28,420 nucleotides of DNA from an uncultured Anaerolineales bacterium (GTDB taxonomy: Bacteria; Chloroflexota; Anaerolineae; Anaerolineales; Villigracilaceae), in contig CALFXA010000087.1 in the NCBI GenBank assembly GCA_937928015.1, positions 1 to 28,420 of the forward strand, given 5' to 3'. Shown here in pieces: positions 7,541-14,212 of this stretch. The notes under the pieces were generated by a model. That model did no database searches, was not told where the DNA came from, and worked only from the letters and a program-made list of their open reading frames with translations. Numbering within the stretch: the first letter of the stretch is position 1; every line of letters starts with the position of its first letter. The translations under genes and the position numbers were made by a program.

Positions 7541-7963
7541 TTATACCGCGACGGAGGTCTGACCCAGCGCGACCAATTGAGCAAAATTGGTATTCCTCAG
7601 GCGGGCCACCAGTTCGTTCTGAGCCTCGCACCAGACGGGACGCAGGGGGCATTCCTCATCGAAGGTGCAGGAGCCCGTGTCACCGACGCACTCATTGAGC
7701 ATGATTGGCCCGTCAATAGCCTCGATGACCTCAAGCAACGTGATGTCCTTGGGCTCGCGAGCCAACATCACACCGCCCCGCGCACCGCGCGAGGTGTGCA
7801 ACAGTCCTGCGATGGAAAGTTGCGAAATGATCTTGGCAAGGAACGAAGGCGGGATGTGCTGTTCCTGGGCCACCTGGCTGGTGGCAGCGCGATCTTCCTG
7901 CCCCAGACGGGCAAGGTATAGAACTGCGCGTACAGCATAGTCGGCTTGGCGGGTGATTTGCAT
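7541..7963 (-). CDS. Rrf2-family regulator with Fe-S-type cysteines
   Basis: The 140-residue protein has the standard Rrf2 start MQITRQADYAVRAVLYLA, a winged helix (about 27-60, with SQVAQEQHIPPSFLAKIISQL) and the wing SRGARGGVMLARE. Cysteines at 92, 99 and 105 (spacing CX6CX5C), with C112 after them, match the cluster region of Rrf2 sensors such as IscR and NsrR, so it probably senses Fe-S status, redox state or nitric oxide through a 2Fe-2S or 4Fe-4S cluster. I chose the ATG at 7963, not a longer upstream frame, because the family begins at this Met and GAGAGG precedes it. No isc, suf or nitric-oxide detoxification gene is adjacent, so its target is unclear; it may act in trans. Confidence 0.92.
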   Translation of the reverse strand: MQITRQADYAVRAVLYLARLGQEDRAATSQVAQEQHIPPSFLAKIISQLSIAGLLHTSRGARGGVMLAREPKDITLLEVIEAIDGPIMLNECVGDTGSCTFDEECPLRPVWCEAQNELVARLRNTNFAQLVALGQTSVAV

Positions 7964-7999
7964 GTCTGCCTCTCTCAGTAAAACAGGTAATCTTGACCT

Positions 8000-8005
8000 A
8001 GTATA
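8000..8005 (-). promoter_or_regulatory. Possible -10 box of the Rrf2 gene
   Basis: TATACT lies on the minus strand (8005-8000), 36 bases before the ATG. The hexamer at the normal -35 place (8028-8023, CGCAAT) is poor, which would fit an activator-dependent promoter. Confidence 0.35.
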
Positions 8006-8038
8006 AACGATTTTATTGTGACATTGCGTACAAATCAA

Positions 8039-8067
8039 GTGATGTAGGTCACGGAGGAAATGTGACC
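8039..8067. promoter_or_regulatory. CRP/FNR-type palindromes upstream of the Rrf2 gene
   Basis: GTGA-N6-TCAC (8039-8052) is a perfect core of a CRP/FNR-superfamily site. A second inverted repeat, GGTCAC-N9-GTGACC (8047-8067), overlaps it. Both lie about 75-100 bases upstream of the Rrf2 start, in a position suited to a regulator that activates that gene. Confidence 0.45.
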
Positions 8068-8082
8068 TTTTACTCCAAATTA

Positions 8083-8109
8083 GAGTCCCCTCCTAGTAGG
8101 AGGGGACTC
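8083..8109 (-). terminator. Intrinsic terminator of the toast-rack lipoprotein gene
   Basis: A 12-bp perfect stem (8083-8094 with 8098-8109) and 3-base loop, followed on the minus strand by TAATTT, lies 16 bases after the stop codon at 8126. Confidence 0.75.
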
Positions 8110-8125
8110 GGAATTTTGCCAATTT

Positions 8126-8974
8126 TTAGTCGGTCAAGGTCAAATTTCCTGCACCAAGCTTGATGATAAAGGTCAAAGTCGGGCCTTCGCCGGGTTGGGT
8201 GTAGCTGTCACCACTGTGAGTCCAATTGGAACTGGTATTGACGCCGCTCAAGCCGCCTTCCACGGTGACTACAGCATGCACACCCTTGGGAACGCGCAGG
8301 GTCAGGTCGCTCAGGCCGCAGTCGATGGTAATGGTGGCATCGCGCTTCAGTTCGCCGTCGAAGCCGAGATCGTAGTTGCCCGCCCCGCCGCTAAAGACCA
8401 TCGTGCCGAAGTTGGCATTGGCGAGCCCCTTGATGGTCACATCGGACGCACCGGTCTCGTAGCGGAAGACGGTCATCTCGGTCTGGTTGGGCTCGGAGAA
8501 GTTAAGCTTCACCGTCGAAGCACCGTCCTTGACCGTCAGGTTGGTGAGCGAGAGCCCGCCCAATTCGAGGGTGCCGTCATAGGCGCCCGCAGCCAGGGTT
8601 AAGGCCATCGGAGCGGAACCCAGCTTCAGGTCCCAAGTGTTCTTGACATTGTTGAACGTGGGAACGCCCTTGAACTCGAACGGTCCCTGGCTGAGTTTGA
8701 CGTCGTTCCCATCCTGCTCGATCTTCGGCTTGAGGTCGGGGAAGTTGTAAATGGCGGTACCGCTGACCAGATCGTCGGCACCGGGCGCAAGGGTCAAGTC
8801 ACCCGCGCCGAAGTTGATCTCAAGGTTCACCTCCCCGGCGGACGGGGCGGCGATGCTGATCGAGTCGGTGACATCGGGGCCGGGCGTGGCGGTCTCGGGC
8901 AGGTTGATGGTGAAACTGCAAGCCAGGCTGGCCAAAGCCAAGACGAGCATGGCGGAAATGATTTTAAATTTCAT
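8126..8974 (-). CDS. Toast-rack-domain lipoprotein
   Basis: The 282-residue product has a lipoprotein signal peptide (MKFK, hydrophobic core, ASLAC with C19). The mature part is a series of beta-strand repeats: LEINFGAGDLTLAPGAD, SGTAIYNF, then several G-rich rungs (LTLAAGAYDGTLELGG, MVFSGGAGNYDLGF, LTFIIKLGAGNLTLTD). The NFGAGDLTL motif is characteristic of the toast_rack N-terminal domain, related to LiaF and DUF4097 proteins of envelope-stress systems. Its role is probably structural or sensory at the cell surface. I used the ATG at 8974 because AAGGAG precedes it and the signal peptide begins there. A longer frame starts at 9031 in a 4-base overlap with radA's stop, but it would add 19 residues before the signal peptide. 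Confidence 0.85.
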   Translation of the reverse strand: MKFKIISAMLVLALASLACSFTINLPETATPGPDVTDSISIAAPSAGEVNLEINFGAGDLTLAPGADDLVSGTAIYNFPDLKPKIEQDGNDVKLSQGPFEFKGVPTFNNVKNTWDLKLGSAPMALTLAAGAYDGTLELGGLSLTNLTVKDGASTVKLNFSEPNQTEMTVFRYETGASDVTIKGLANANFGTMVFSGGAGNYDLGFDGELKRDATITIDCGLSDLTLRVPKGVHAVVTVEGGLSGVNTSSNWTHSGDSYTQPGEGPTLTFIIKLGAGNLTLTD

Positions 8975-9027
8975 GGGGAATCTCCTTCTGGTAACCATAC
9001 GCGTAGAAGGGACCTCGGTTGCAGGCA

Positions 9028-10443
9028 TCATGCCACTTTTCTACCCTTGGGCGGTTCGTTGGTCTTCATGGCGGCGTTCAAGGCCTGGTCCAGCGAGCGG
9101 ACCTCGACGATCTCGATGCCGCTCGGGTAGGCCTCGCCCTTGCGGATGGCATGCGGCACGATGGCGGTCTTGAAGCCCAGCTTCTGCGCCTCGCGCAAGC
9201 GCGCCACCATCTGACCTGGCATGCGCAACTCGCCTGCCAGGCCGATCTCGCCGATCAGCACCGCGTCCGCGCGGATGGGCACATCGCGCCACGAAGACGC
9301 GATGGCGGCGGCCACCGCCAGGTCCGCGGCGGGTTCATCGATCTGGATTCCGCCCACCACGTTGACGAAGATGTCCTGCTCGGCCAGTTTGAGTCCCACG
9401 CGGCGCGTCAGCACGGCAGCAATCAACAACAGGCGGTTGAAGTCCACGCCGTTGGCGGTGCGGCGCGCATTGCCGAACTGCGTGGGCGAGGTCAGGCCCT
9501 GGATCTCCACCAGCAGCGGACGAGTGCCTTCCATCGTCACCGCGATGGCCGAACCTGCGGCATTGACCATGCGCTCCGCGAGGAAGGCCTCGCTCGGGTT
9601 GGTCACTTCGATCATGCCGCCCTCGCGCATCTCGAACACGCCCACTTCCGAGGTCGCGCCGAAACGATTCTTCACCGAGCGCAGCAGACGATAGGCCTGG
9701 AAGCGGTCCCCTTCGAGGTACAGCACCGTGTCGACGATATGCTCCAGCACGCGCGGTCCCGCGATGTTGCCTTCCTTGGTCACGTGGCCGATCACGAAGA
9801 CCGTGATGCCGCTGGACTTGGCCAGCTCGCGCAACTGCGACGAACACTCGCGCACCTGCGAGACCGAGCCCGCGCTCGAATCTAATTCAGAGACATACGT
9901 GGTTTGGATCGAGTCGACCACCAGTAGGTCGGGCTTGATCTCGCGCACGTGATTCAGGATGATTTCCAGATTCGTCTCGGTGACGAGGAACAACGTCTCA
10001 GGCATCGACCCCGTGCCGGCTCCCGTCAAACGGGCGGCGCGCATCTTGATCTGCCGCTCCGACTCCTCGCCCGAGACGTACAACACGCGCTGACGTTTGC
10101 CCATCTCCATCGTCATTTGCAGCATCAAGGTCGATTTGCCGATGCCCGGGTCGCCGCCCACCAGCACAATCGAGCCAGGCACGATGCCGCCGCCCAGCAC
10201 ACGCGCAAACTCGCCGATCGGCAAATGGACGCGGTCCTCCGCATCACCACTGACCTCACCGATGGGCCGCGGCTGCGAGCGTCCGGTCAGCCCACGGACG
10301 GCGGTCGGCTTGGCGACCGGTTCATCGTGGATGACTTCCTCGACCATCGAGTTGAACGCTCCGCACTGCGGGCATTTGCCCATGTACGACGCGGACACGC
10401 GTCCACATTCCTGACAGACATAGCGGGTATGAGTTTTAGGCAT
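9028..10443 (-). CDS. radA: DNA repair protein RadA (Sms)
   Basis: The 471-residue protein shows every RadA part. A zinc ribbon is formed by C10, C13, C24 and C27. Residues 90-265 form the RecA-like ATPase, with Walker A GDPGIGKS at 97-104, Walker B LLVVDSIQ and the RadA-specific KNRFG motif at 258-262. The C-terminal third is a Lon-protease-like domain (GGIQIDEPAADLAVAAAI). RadA drives branch migration of recombination intermediates. I start at MPKTHTRY (10443), where the zinc ribbon begins, in place of a frame 21 bases longer. The dus gene lies upstream but a hairpin separates them. Confidence 0.97.
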   Translation of the reverse strand: MPKTHTRYVCQECGRVSASYMGKCPQCGAFNSMVEEVIHDEPVAKPTAVRGLTGRSQPRPIGEVSGDAEDRVHLPIGEFARVLGGGIVPGSIVLVGGDPGIGKSTLMLQMTMEMGKRQRVLYVSGEESERQIKMRAARLTGAGTGSMPETLFLVTETNLEIILNHVREIKPDLLVVDSIQTTYVSELDSSAGSVSQVRECSSQLRELAKSSGITVFVIGHVTKEGNIAGPRVLEHIVDTVLYLEGDRFQAYRLLRSVKNRFGATSEVGVFEMREGGMIEVTNPSEAFLAERMVNAAGSAIAVTMEGTRPLLVEIQGLTSPTQFGNARRTANGVDFNRLLLIAAVLTRRVGLKLAEQDIFVNVVGGIQIDEPAADLAVAAAIASSWRDVPIRADAVLIGEIGLAGELRMPGQMVARLREAQKLGFKTAIVPHAIRKGEAYPSGIEIVEVRSLDQALNAAMKTNEPPKGRKVA

Positions 10444-10467
10444 GGAAACCTCGGTTAAAAACAAGTA

Positions 10468-10490
10468 GGGACAAGTCGGCGACCTGTCCC
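10468..10490 (-). terminator. Hairpin between dus and radA
   Basis: A stem with one A-C mismatch (10468-10477 with 10481-10490, 3-base loop) follows the dus stop by about 25 bases; on the minus strand TACTTGTTTTT follows. It is a probable terminator of dus. A TGATATACT element on the minus strand (10503-10495), just before the hairpin, could drive radA, which would make the hairpin part of the radA leader. Confidence 0.5.
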
Positions 10491-10514
10491 TGCGAGTATA
10501 TCAGAAACTATGTT

Positions 10515-11483
10515 CTAAATCCCCGTCGTCGCGTAGACCTGATCCAACAGCGCCATGAACTCGGGGGTGGGACGGTGTTTAAGAATTTCCTTACGGGCCT
10601 CGCGGTCGAGGGTTTTCAACAGCAGATATTGCACCGCGTATTTGCGGAACAGGCGCTGGCCGTCCTCTTCACCATAGAAGGCCACGCTCTTTTCGAGGTG
10701 CTTGCGCACTGTCTCGCGGACCTGTTCAGGCGTGACCTGTTCACGGTCCAGCCGCGAGAAGATCCACGGGTTGGAAAGCGCGCCGCGCCCGATCATGACC
10801 GCATCGCAGCCTGTGTGGCGCTTCATACGTTCGATGTCCTCGACGCGTTTGACGTCGCCATTACCGATGACGGGGATCTTGACCGCCGCCTTGACCTCGG
10901 CGATGGCGTCCCAATCGGCCAGGCCGCTGTAACGCTGTTCCTTCGTCCGCCCGTGGATGGCGATCAGCGAGCCGCCGTTCTCCTCCACGATGCGGGCAAT
11001 CAGCTTGTAGTTCTTGTCCTTTTCCCAGCCCAGACGGATCTTGCCCGTGACGGGCACCTTCAGGACCGAGGTCAGCTTCTTGAAGGTCTCAGCAATCTTG
11101 AGCGGAGACTTCATCATGCCCACACCTGCTCCACGGTCCGAGATACTCTTGGCGGGGCAGCCCATGTTGATGTCGATGATGTCGGGGCCCCACTCCTGCA
11201 CGCGCAGCGCCGCTTCGAGGATGGTGTCGGGATTGTCGCCATAAAGTTGGAAGGTGACGGGACGCTCCTGGTACTCGAAATACAACTTCTTGGCTGGCTG
11301 CTTCGAGCGGCTGAGGATCTTTTCCACTTTTACGAACTCGGTGTAGCTCATGGCCGATCCCAGCTCGCGGCACAGCGAGCGGAACGGCCAATCGGAATAG
11401 CCGTCCATGGGCGCGAGGATGGCGTCCCCATAGATGGGCACATCGCGGACGGTAAAAGCTGGGGTTGAGGTTTCGTTCATCAT
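10515..11483 (-). CDS. dus: tRNA-dihydrouridine synthase
   Basis: The protein of about 322 residues is an FMN-dependent Dus enzyme that reduces uridines in the tRNA D-loop region. Seen motifs: APMDGYSDWPFR near the N terminus, QLYGDNPD, the catalytic loop DINMGCPAKSISDRGAG with the general-acid cysteine (C109), the FMN-binding TGKIRLGW, HGRTKEQRYSG, and GNGDVKR and MIGRGALSNPW. The family is DusB-like by overall pattern. The start is one of two adjacent ATGs (11483 or 11480); no Shine-Dalgarno site is evident and a TGTTATACT element lies 11 bases upstream, so the mRNA may have almost no leader. It is downstream of msrA after a terminator. Confidence 0.95.
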   Translation of the reverse strand: MMNETSTPAFTVRDVPIYGDAILAPMDGYSDWPFRSLCRELGSAMSYTEFVKVEKILSRSKQPAKKLYFEYQERPVTFQLYGDNPDTILEAALRVQEWGPDIIDINMGCPAKSISDRGAGVGMMKSPLKIAETFKKLTSVLKVPVTGKIRLGWEKDKNYKLIARIVEENGGSLIAIHGRTKEQRYSGLADWDAIAEVKAAVKIPVIGNGDVKRVEDIERMKRHTGCDAVMIGRGALSNPWIFSRLDREQVTPEQVRETVRKHLEKSVAFYGEEDGQRLFRKYAVQYLLLKTLDREARKEILKHRPTPEFMALLDQVYATTGI

Positions 11484-11494
11484 ACGAGGACGTG

Positions 11495-11503
11495 AGTATA
11501 ACA
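11495..11503 (-). promoter_or_regulatory. Extended -10 of dus
   Basis: TGTTATACT on the minus strand (11503-11495) is 11 bases upstream of the first dus ATG. The same TGTTATA core is used before lacI and the kinase gene. It begins where the T run of the msrA terminator ends. Confidence 0.45.
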
Positions 11504-11544
11504 AAAAAATCAGACCCTAAAGGTCTTTAAAGCCTTTAGGGTCT
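11503..11544 (-). terminator. Intrinsic terminator of msrA (repeated stem type)
   Basis: A 12-bp perfect stem (11512-11523 with 11533-11544) and 9-base loop are followed on the minus strand by GA and seven T residues. Both 12-base arms are identical to those of the terminator at 21498-21530. Confidence 0.9.
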
Positions 11545-11556
11545 ATGGTATGCAGG

Positions 11557-12096
11557 TTACTTCTTCAACCGATCCACAAAATGCTTGCGGAATTTGGCTA
11601 CCTTGGGTTCGATCACCACGCGGCAGTAGGGCTGATTGGGATTGTGGACGAAGTACTCCTGATGATAATTCTCGGCCACATAGAACTTGTCCAGCGGCTT
11701 GACCTCGGTAACGATGGGATCCGCCCACAGCTTGGACTCGCCGATCTCGCGGATAACGTCCTCGGCGGCGGCGCGCTGGGCGTCGTCGTGGGTGAAGATG
11801 GCGGAGCGGTACTGCGTGCCCACATCCGCGCCTTGACGATTGAGCGTGGTCGGATCGTGGATGGTAAAGAAGACGCGCAGCAGGTCCTCGTAGGAAACAA
11901 CCGATGGATCGAAGGTGACCTGCACCACCTCGGCGTGTCCCGTCATGCCCGTGCAGACCGCTTGATAGGACGGGTTCGGCACGTGTCCGCCTGCATAGCC
12001 CGACTCGACCGAGATCACGCCCTTGAGTTCGTCGAAGACGGCTTCCAGGCACCAGAAACAGCCGCCGGCCAGGGTCGCTTGTTGAAGTGTGTTTAT
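11557..12096 (-). CDS. msrA: Peptide methionine-S-sulfoxide reductase MsrA, non-standard start codon
   Basis: MsrA repairs oxidised methionine (S-epimer) in proteins. The catalytic GGCFWC motif lies near the N terminus, followed by EAVFDELKGV, SGYAGGHVPNPSY, TGHAEVVQVTFDP and HDPTTLNRQGADVGTQYRS, all MsrA landmarks; the end has YHQEYFVHNPNQPYC. A strong AAAAGGAG site (12112-12105) is not followed by ATG, GTG or TTG. At 5 bases comes ATC and at 8 bases ATA (12096), where ATG would give MNTLQQATL. I therefore place the start at 12096 and read it as ATG changed to ATA, a base-call error, or a rare start. The only standard upstream start is TTG at 12168, which would add 24 residues unlike the family. 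Confidence 0.9.
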   Translation of the reverse strand: MNTLQQATLAGGCFWCLEAVFDELKGVISVESGYAGGHVPNPSYQAVCTGMTGHAEVVQVTFDPSVVSYEDLLRVFFTIHDPTTLNRQGADVGTQYRSAIFTHDDAQRAAAEDVIREIGESKLWADPIVTEVKPLDKFYVAENYHQEYFVHNPNQPYCRVVIEPKVAKFRKHFVDRLKK

Positions 12097-12198
12097 GATA
12101 AATTCTCCTTTTCTCGAATGACTGCGATGCTCTTTTGATGCGGCCGCCCCAAGAAATCTTATTAACAAAAGATTACAGATTATGAATATTTCAGAAAA

Positions 12199-12237
12199 AG
12201 TAATCGTTTACACAATTGTCCCCATCGTTGTTATAAT
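12199..12237 (+). promoter_or_regulatory. Promoter and operator of the LacI-family gene
   Basis: AGTAATCGTTTACA (12199-12212) matches the LacI-family consensus TGTAAACGTTTACA at 12 of 14 positions and overlaps a TTTACA -35 element (12207-12212). An extended -10, TGTTATAAT (12229-12237), ends 6 bases before the ATG, so the transcript should begin at or next to the start codon. Autoregulation is likely; the operator also faces the divergent msrA side. Confidence 0.7.
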
Positions 12238-12243
12238 GACGTC

Positions 12244-13245
12244 ATGTCAAGTATAAAGGATGTCGCCAAAGCCGCGGGGGTATCCACCGCCACCGTGTCC
12301 AGGGTGCTGGCCAACAAACCTCCCATCCGCCCCGAGACGCGCGAACGCGTGATGGCCGCCATTGCCCAACTCCATTACCGCCCCAACCTGGTGGCGCGCA
12401 GTCTGCGCGCGCAAAAAAGCGCCAAGATCGGGCTGGTCGTCTCGGACATTCGCAACCCGTTCTTCACCGCCATCGGCCGCGCCGTGGAGGATGCCGCCTA
12501 CGAGCAGGGTTACTCCGTGTTGATGTGCAACACGGACGAAAACCCTGAAAAGGAAATGCTCTACCTGAATCTGCTGCACGACGAGAATGTGTCGGGCATC
12601 ATCTTCTCTCCCACGCATCAGTTCAGTTCGCAGGCGGGCAGCTTCCACTTCGACATCCCCACCGTCATCATCGACCGCCTGTTGCACAACCAGGAAGCGG
12701 ACATGGTCCTGCTCGACAACGTCAGCGCCGCCTATGAGCTGACCGAGCATCTGATCCTCAACGGATACCGCAAGATCGCGGGCCTGTTCGGCGACGCCAG
12801 CGCCACGGGCCAGGAGCGTCACCGGGGATTTGTCAACGCGCTCCGGGACCACGGCCTGACTCCGTTTTCAGCGGAGTTCGTCTCCCCACGAATCCGTTCG
12901 GGCTTTTCGGCCGCCACCGCCCTGCTGCAAAACGCGGACCAGCCCGACGCCATCTTCACCAGCAACAGCATGTTGACCGCGGGCGTCTTCCAGGCTGCGC
13001 GCGAGTTCAAGAGGAAGATTCCCGACGAGGTCGCGCTGGTCGGCTTCGACGTGACCGAGTGGGGCGAGTTCGTCGACCCGCCCATCACGGTCATCGCCCA
13101 GCCCACCGAGGAGATCGGCCGCACCGCCACCGAACTGCTCTTCCAGCGTTTGTCCGACCCCAATCGCTCCGCCCGCACGGTGATCCTCAAAGGAAATTTG
13201 CTCCAGCGCGGATCGAGCACGGCAAAAAATAACCCAACCTCATAA
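12244..13245 (+). CDS. LacI-family transcriptional regulator
   Basis: The 333-residue protein has the LacI helix-turn-helix at the N terminus (IKDVAKAAGVSTATVSRVLAN, roughly residues 4-24), the hinge helix with RPNLVARSLR, and the periplasmic-binding-like core (about 60-325: IGLVVSDIRNPFFTAIGRAVEDAA, SGIIFSPTH, IDRLL, FGDASATGQERHRGF, DEVALVGFD, TVIAQPTEEIG). It is likely a sugar-responsive repressor, but no sugar transporter or catabolic gene is beside it, so the inducer is unknown. No Shine-Dalgarno site precedes the ATG and TATAAT ends 6 bases upstream, so it is probably leaderless. It is divergent from msrA and convergent with the DegV gene. Confidence 0.93.
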   Translation: MSSIKDVAKAAGVSTATVSRVLANKPPIRPETRERVMAAIAQLHYRPNLVARSLRAQKSAKIGLVVSDIRNPFFTAIGRAVEDAAYEQGYSVLMCNTDENPEKEMLYLNLLHDENVSGIIFSPTHQFSSQAGSFHFDIPTVIIDRLLHNQEADMVLLDNVSAAYELTEHLILNGYRKIAGLFGDASATGQERHRGFVNALRDHGLTPFSAEFVSPRIRSGFSAATALLQNADQPDAIFTSNSMLTAGVFQAAREFKRKIPDEVALVGFDVTEWGEFVDPPITVIAQPTEEIGRTATELLFQRLSDPNRSARTVILKGNLLQRGSSTAKNNPTS

Positions 13246-13250
13246 ACAAA

Positions 13251-13278
13251 AAAATGCCCGACGCATGTCGGGCATTTT
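13251..13278. terminator. Bidirectional terminator between lacI-family gene and DegV gene
   Basis: A 12-bp perfect stem (13251-13262 with 13267-13278) with a 4-base loop has an A run before it and a T run at its end, and serves both convergent genes. Confidence 0.88.
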
Positions 13279-13290
13279 GCTGAATCGAAA

Positions 13291-14130
13291 TCAACCAGCC
13301 TTGATCGCCGCAAACCCAAGTCCATGCGGGCCGACGTGCGTGCCGATGACCGTGGTCACGTTGACCAGCAGGATGTCGCGCGGTACAGACTGACTGGCCT
13401 TCTGCATCAGCACATCCAGGAATTCACGCGCGCGCGACTCCAACCCGGAATGCAGGACGGCCAGCCGCTCCAATGGGCCGCAGTCCAGCAGGAAGTTCAA
13501 CAGGCGGTCGTTTGCCTGGTGCGTGGTGCGGACGGCGGCGATGGCTTTGACCACGCCATCGGTCAGGTCCACCAATGGCTTGATCGAAAGCAGCCCGCCC
13601 AGTGCGGCCACCGCCCCGGGCACGCGTCCGCTGCGGCGCAGATATTCCATCGTGTCCAGCGCAGCGTTGACCTTCAGCCGCTTCTGCGCCGACTCGATGG
13701 CGGCCAATGCGGCCTGCAATCCCATCTCGGCGGCTTCAGCGGCAGCCAGCACCTGAAAGCCCACTCCCAGCGAGAGTGAGCCGCTGTCCACACAGGTGAC
13801 GCGGCCTTCGAAATCCCGGGCGGCCAGGCGGGCCGTGTTCACGATGGAGGTCAGCTTCCCCGCCGCGTGGATGGAGATCACGTGCTCACATCCGCGGCTG
13901 AGCAGGGACTCGTAGCGGGACGAGTATTCGCCCATCGCAGGCGCAGCCGTCGTCGGCGGGGTGCGTAGCGCGGGCAGCTGTCGGTAGAACTCGTCGCGGG
14001 TGATGGTCTGCCCGTCGATGTATTCCTTCCCGTCCAGCACGAGGATCGAGGGAATCACTTCCAGACCCTGCTGCTCGACGAGAGCCACAGGGAGGTCGCA
14101 GGTCGAATCGGTGACAATGCCAATTTTCAT
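13291..14130 (-). CDS. DegV-family fatty-acid-binding protein (FakB-like)
   Basis: The 279-residue protein matches the DegV family: the N-terminal IGIVTDSTCDLP with TDST, the ligand loops TTAAPAMGEY and ISIHAAGKLTSIVNTARLAA, the DSGSLSLGVGF segment, and the second domain's SIKPLVDL. In Firmicutes these proteins (FakB) hold a fatty acid while FakA phosphorylates it, and the acyl phosphate enters phospholipid synthesis. The gene lies directly downstream of a FakA-like gene but a strong terminator intervenes, so expression is not simply operonic. A weak GAGCG site precedes the ATG. The acyl-chain specificity cannot be read from the sequence. Confidence 0.92.
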   Translation of the reverse strand: MKIGIVTDSTCDLPVALVEQQGLEVIPSILVLDGKEYIDGQTITRDEFYRQLPALRTPPTTAAPAMGEYSSRYESLLSRGCEHVISIHAAGKLTSIVNTARLAARDFEGRVTCVDSGSLSLGVGFQVLAAAEAAEMGLQAALAAIESAQKRLKVNAALDTMEYLRRSGRVPGAVAALGGLLSIKPLVDLTDGVVKAIAAVRTTHQANDRLLNFLLDCGPLERLAVLHSGLESRAREFLDVLMQKASQSVPRDILLVNVTTVIGTHVGPHGLGFAAIKAG

Positions 14131-14164
14131 TTCTACGCTCTATTGCCGTCCACGGGCAGGGAAC

Positions 14165-14202
14165 AAAAAAGGTGGGGTGGACTCGTAAAGTCCACCCCAC
14201 CT
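14165..14202 (-). terminator. Intrinsic terminator of the FakA-like gene
   Basis: A 14-bp perfect stem (14170-14183 with 14189-14202) and a 5-base loop are followed on the minus strand by six T residues. It separates fakA from the DegV gene. Confidence 0.9.
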
Positions 14203-14212
14203 GCGATTAACC

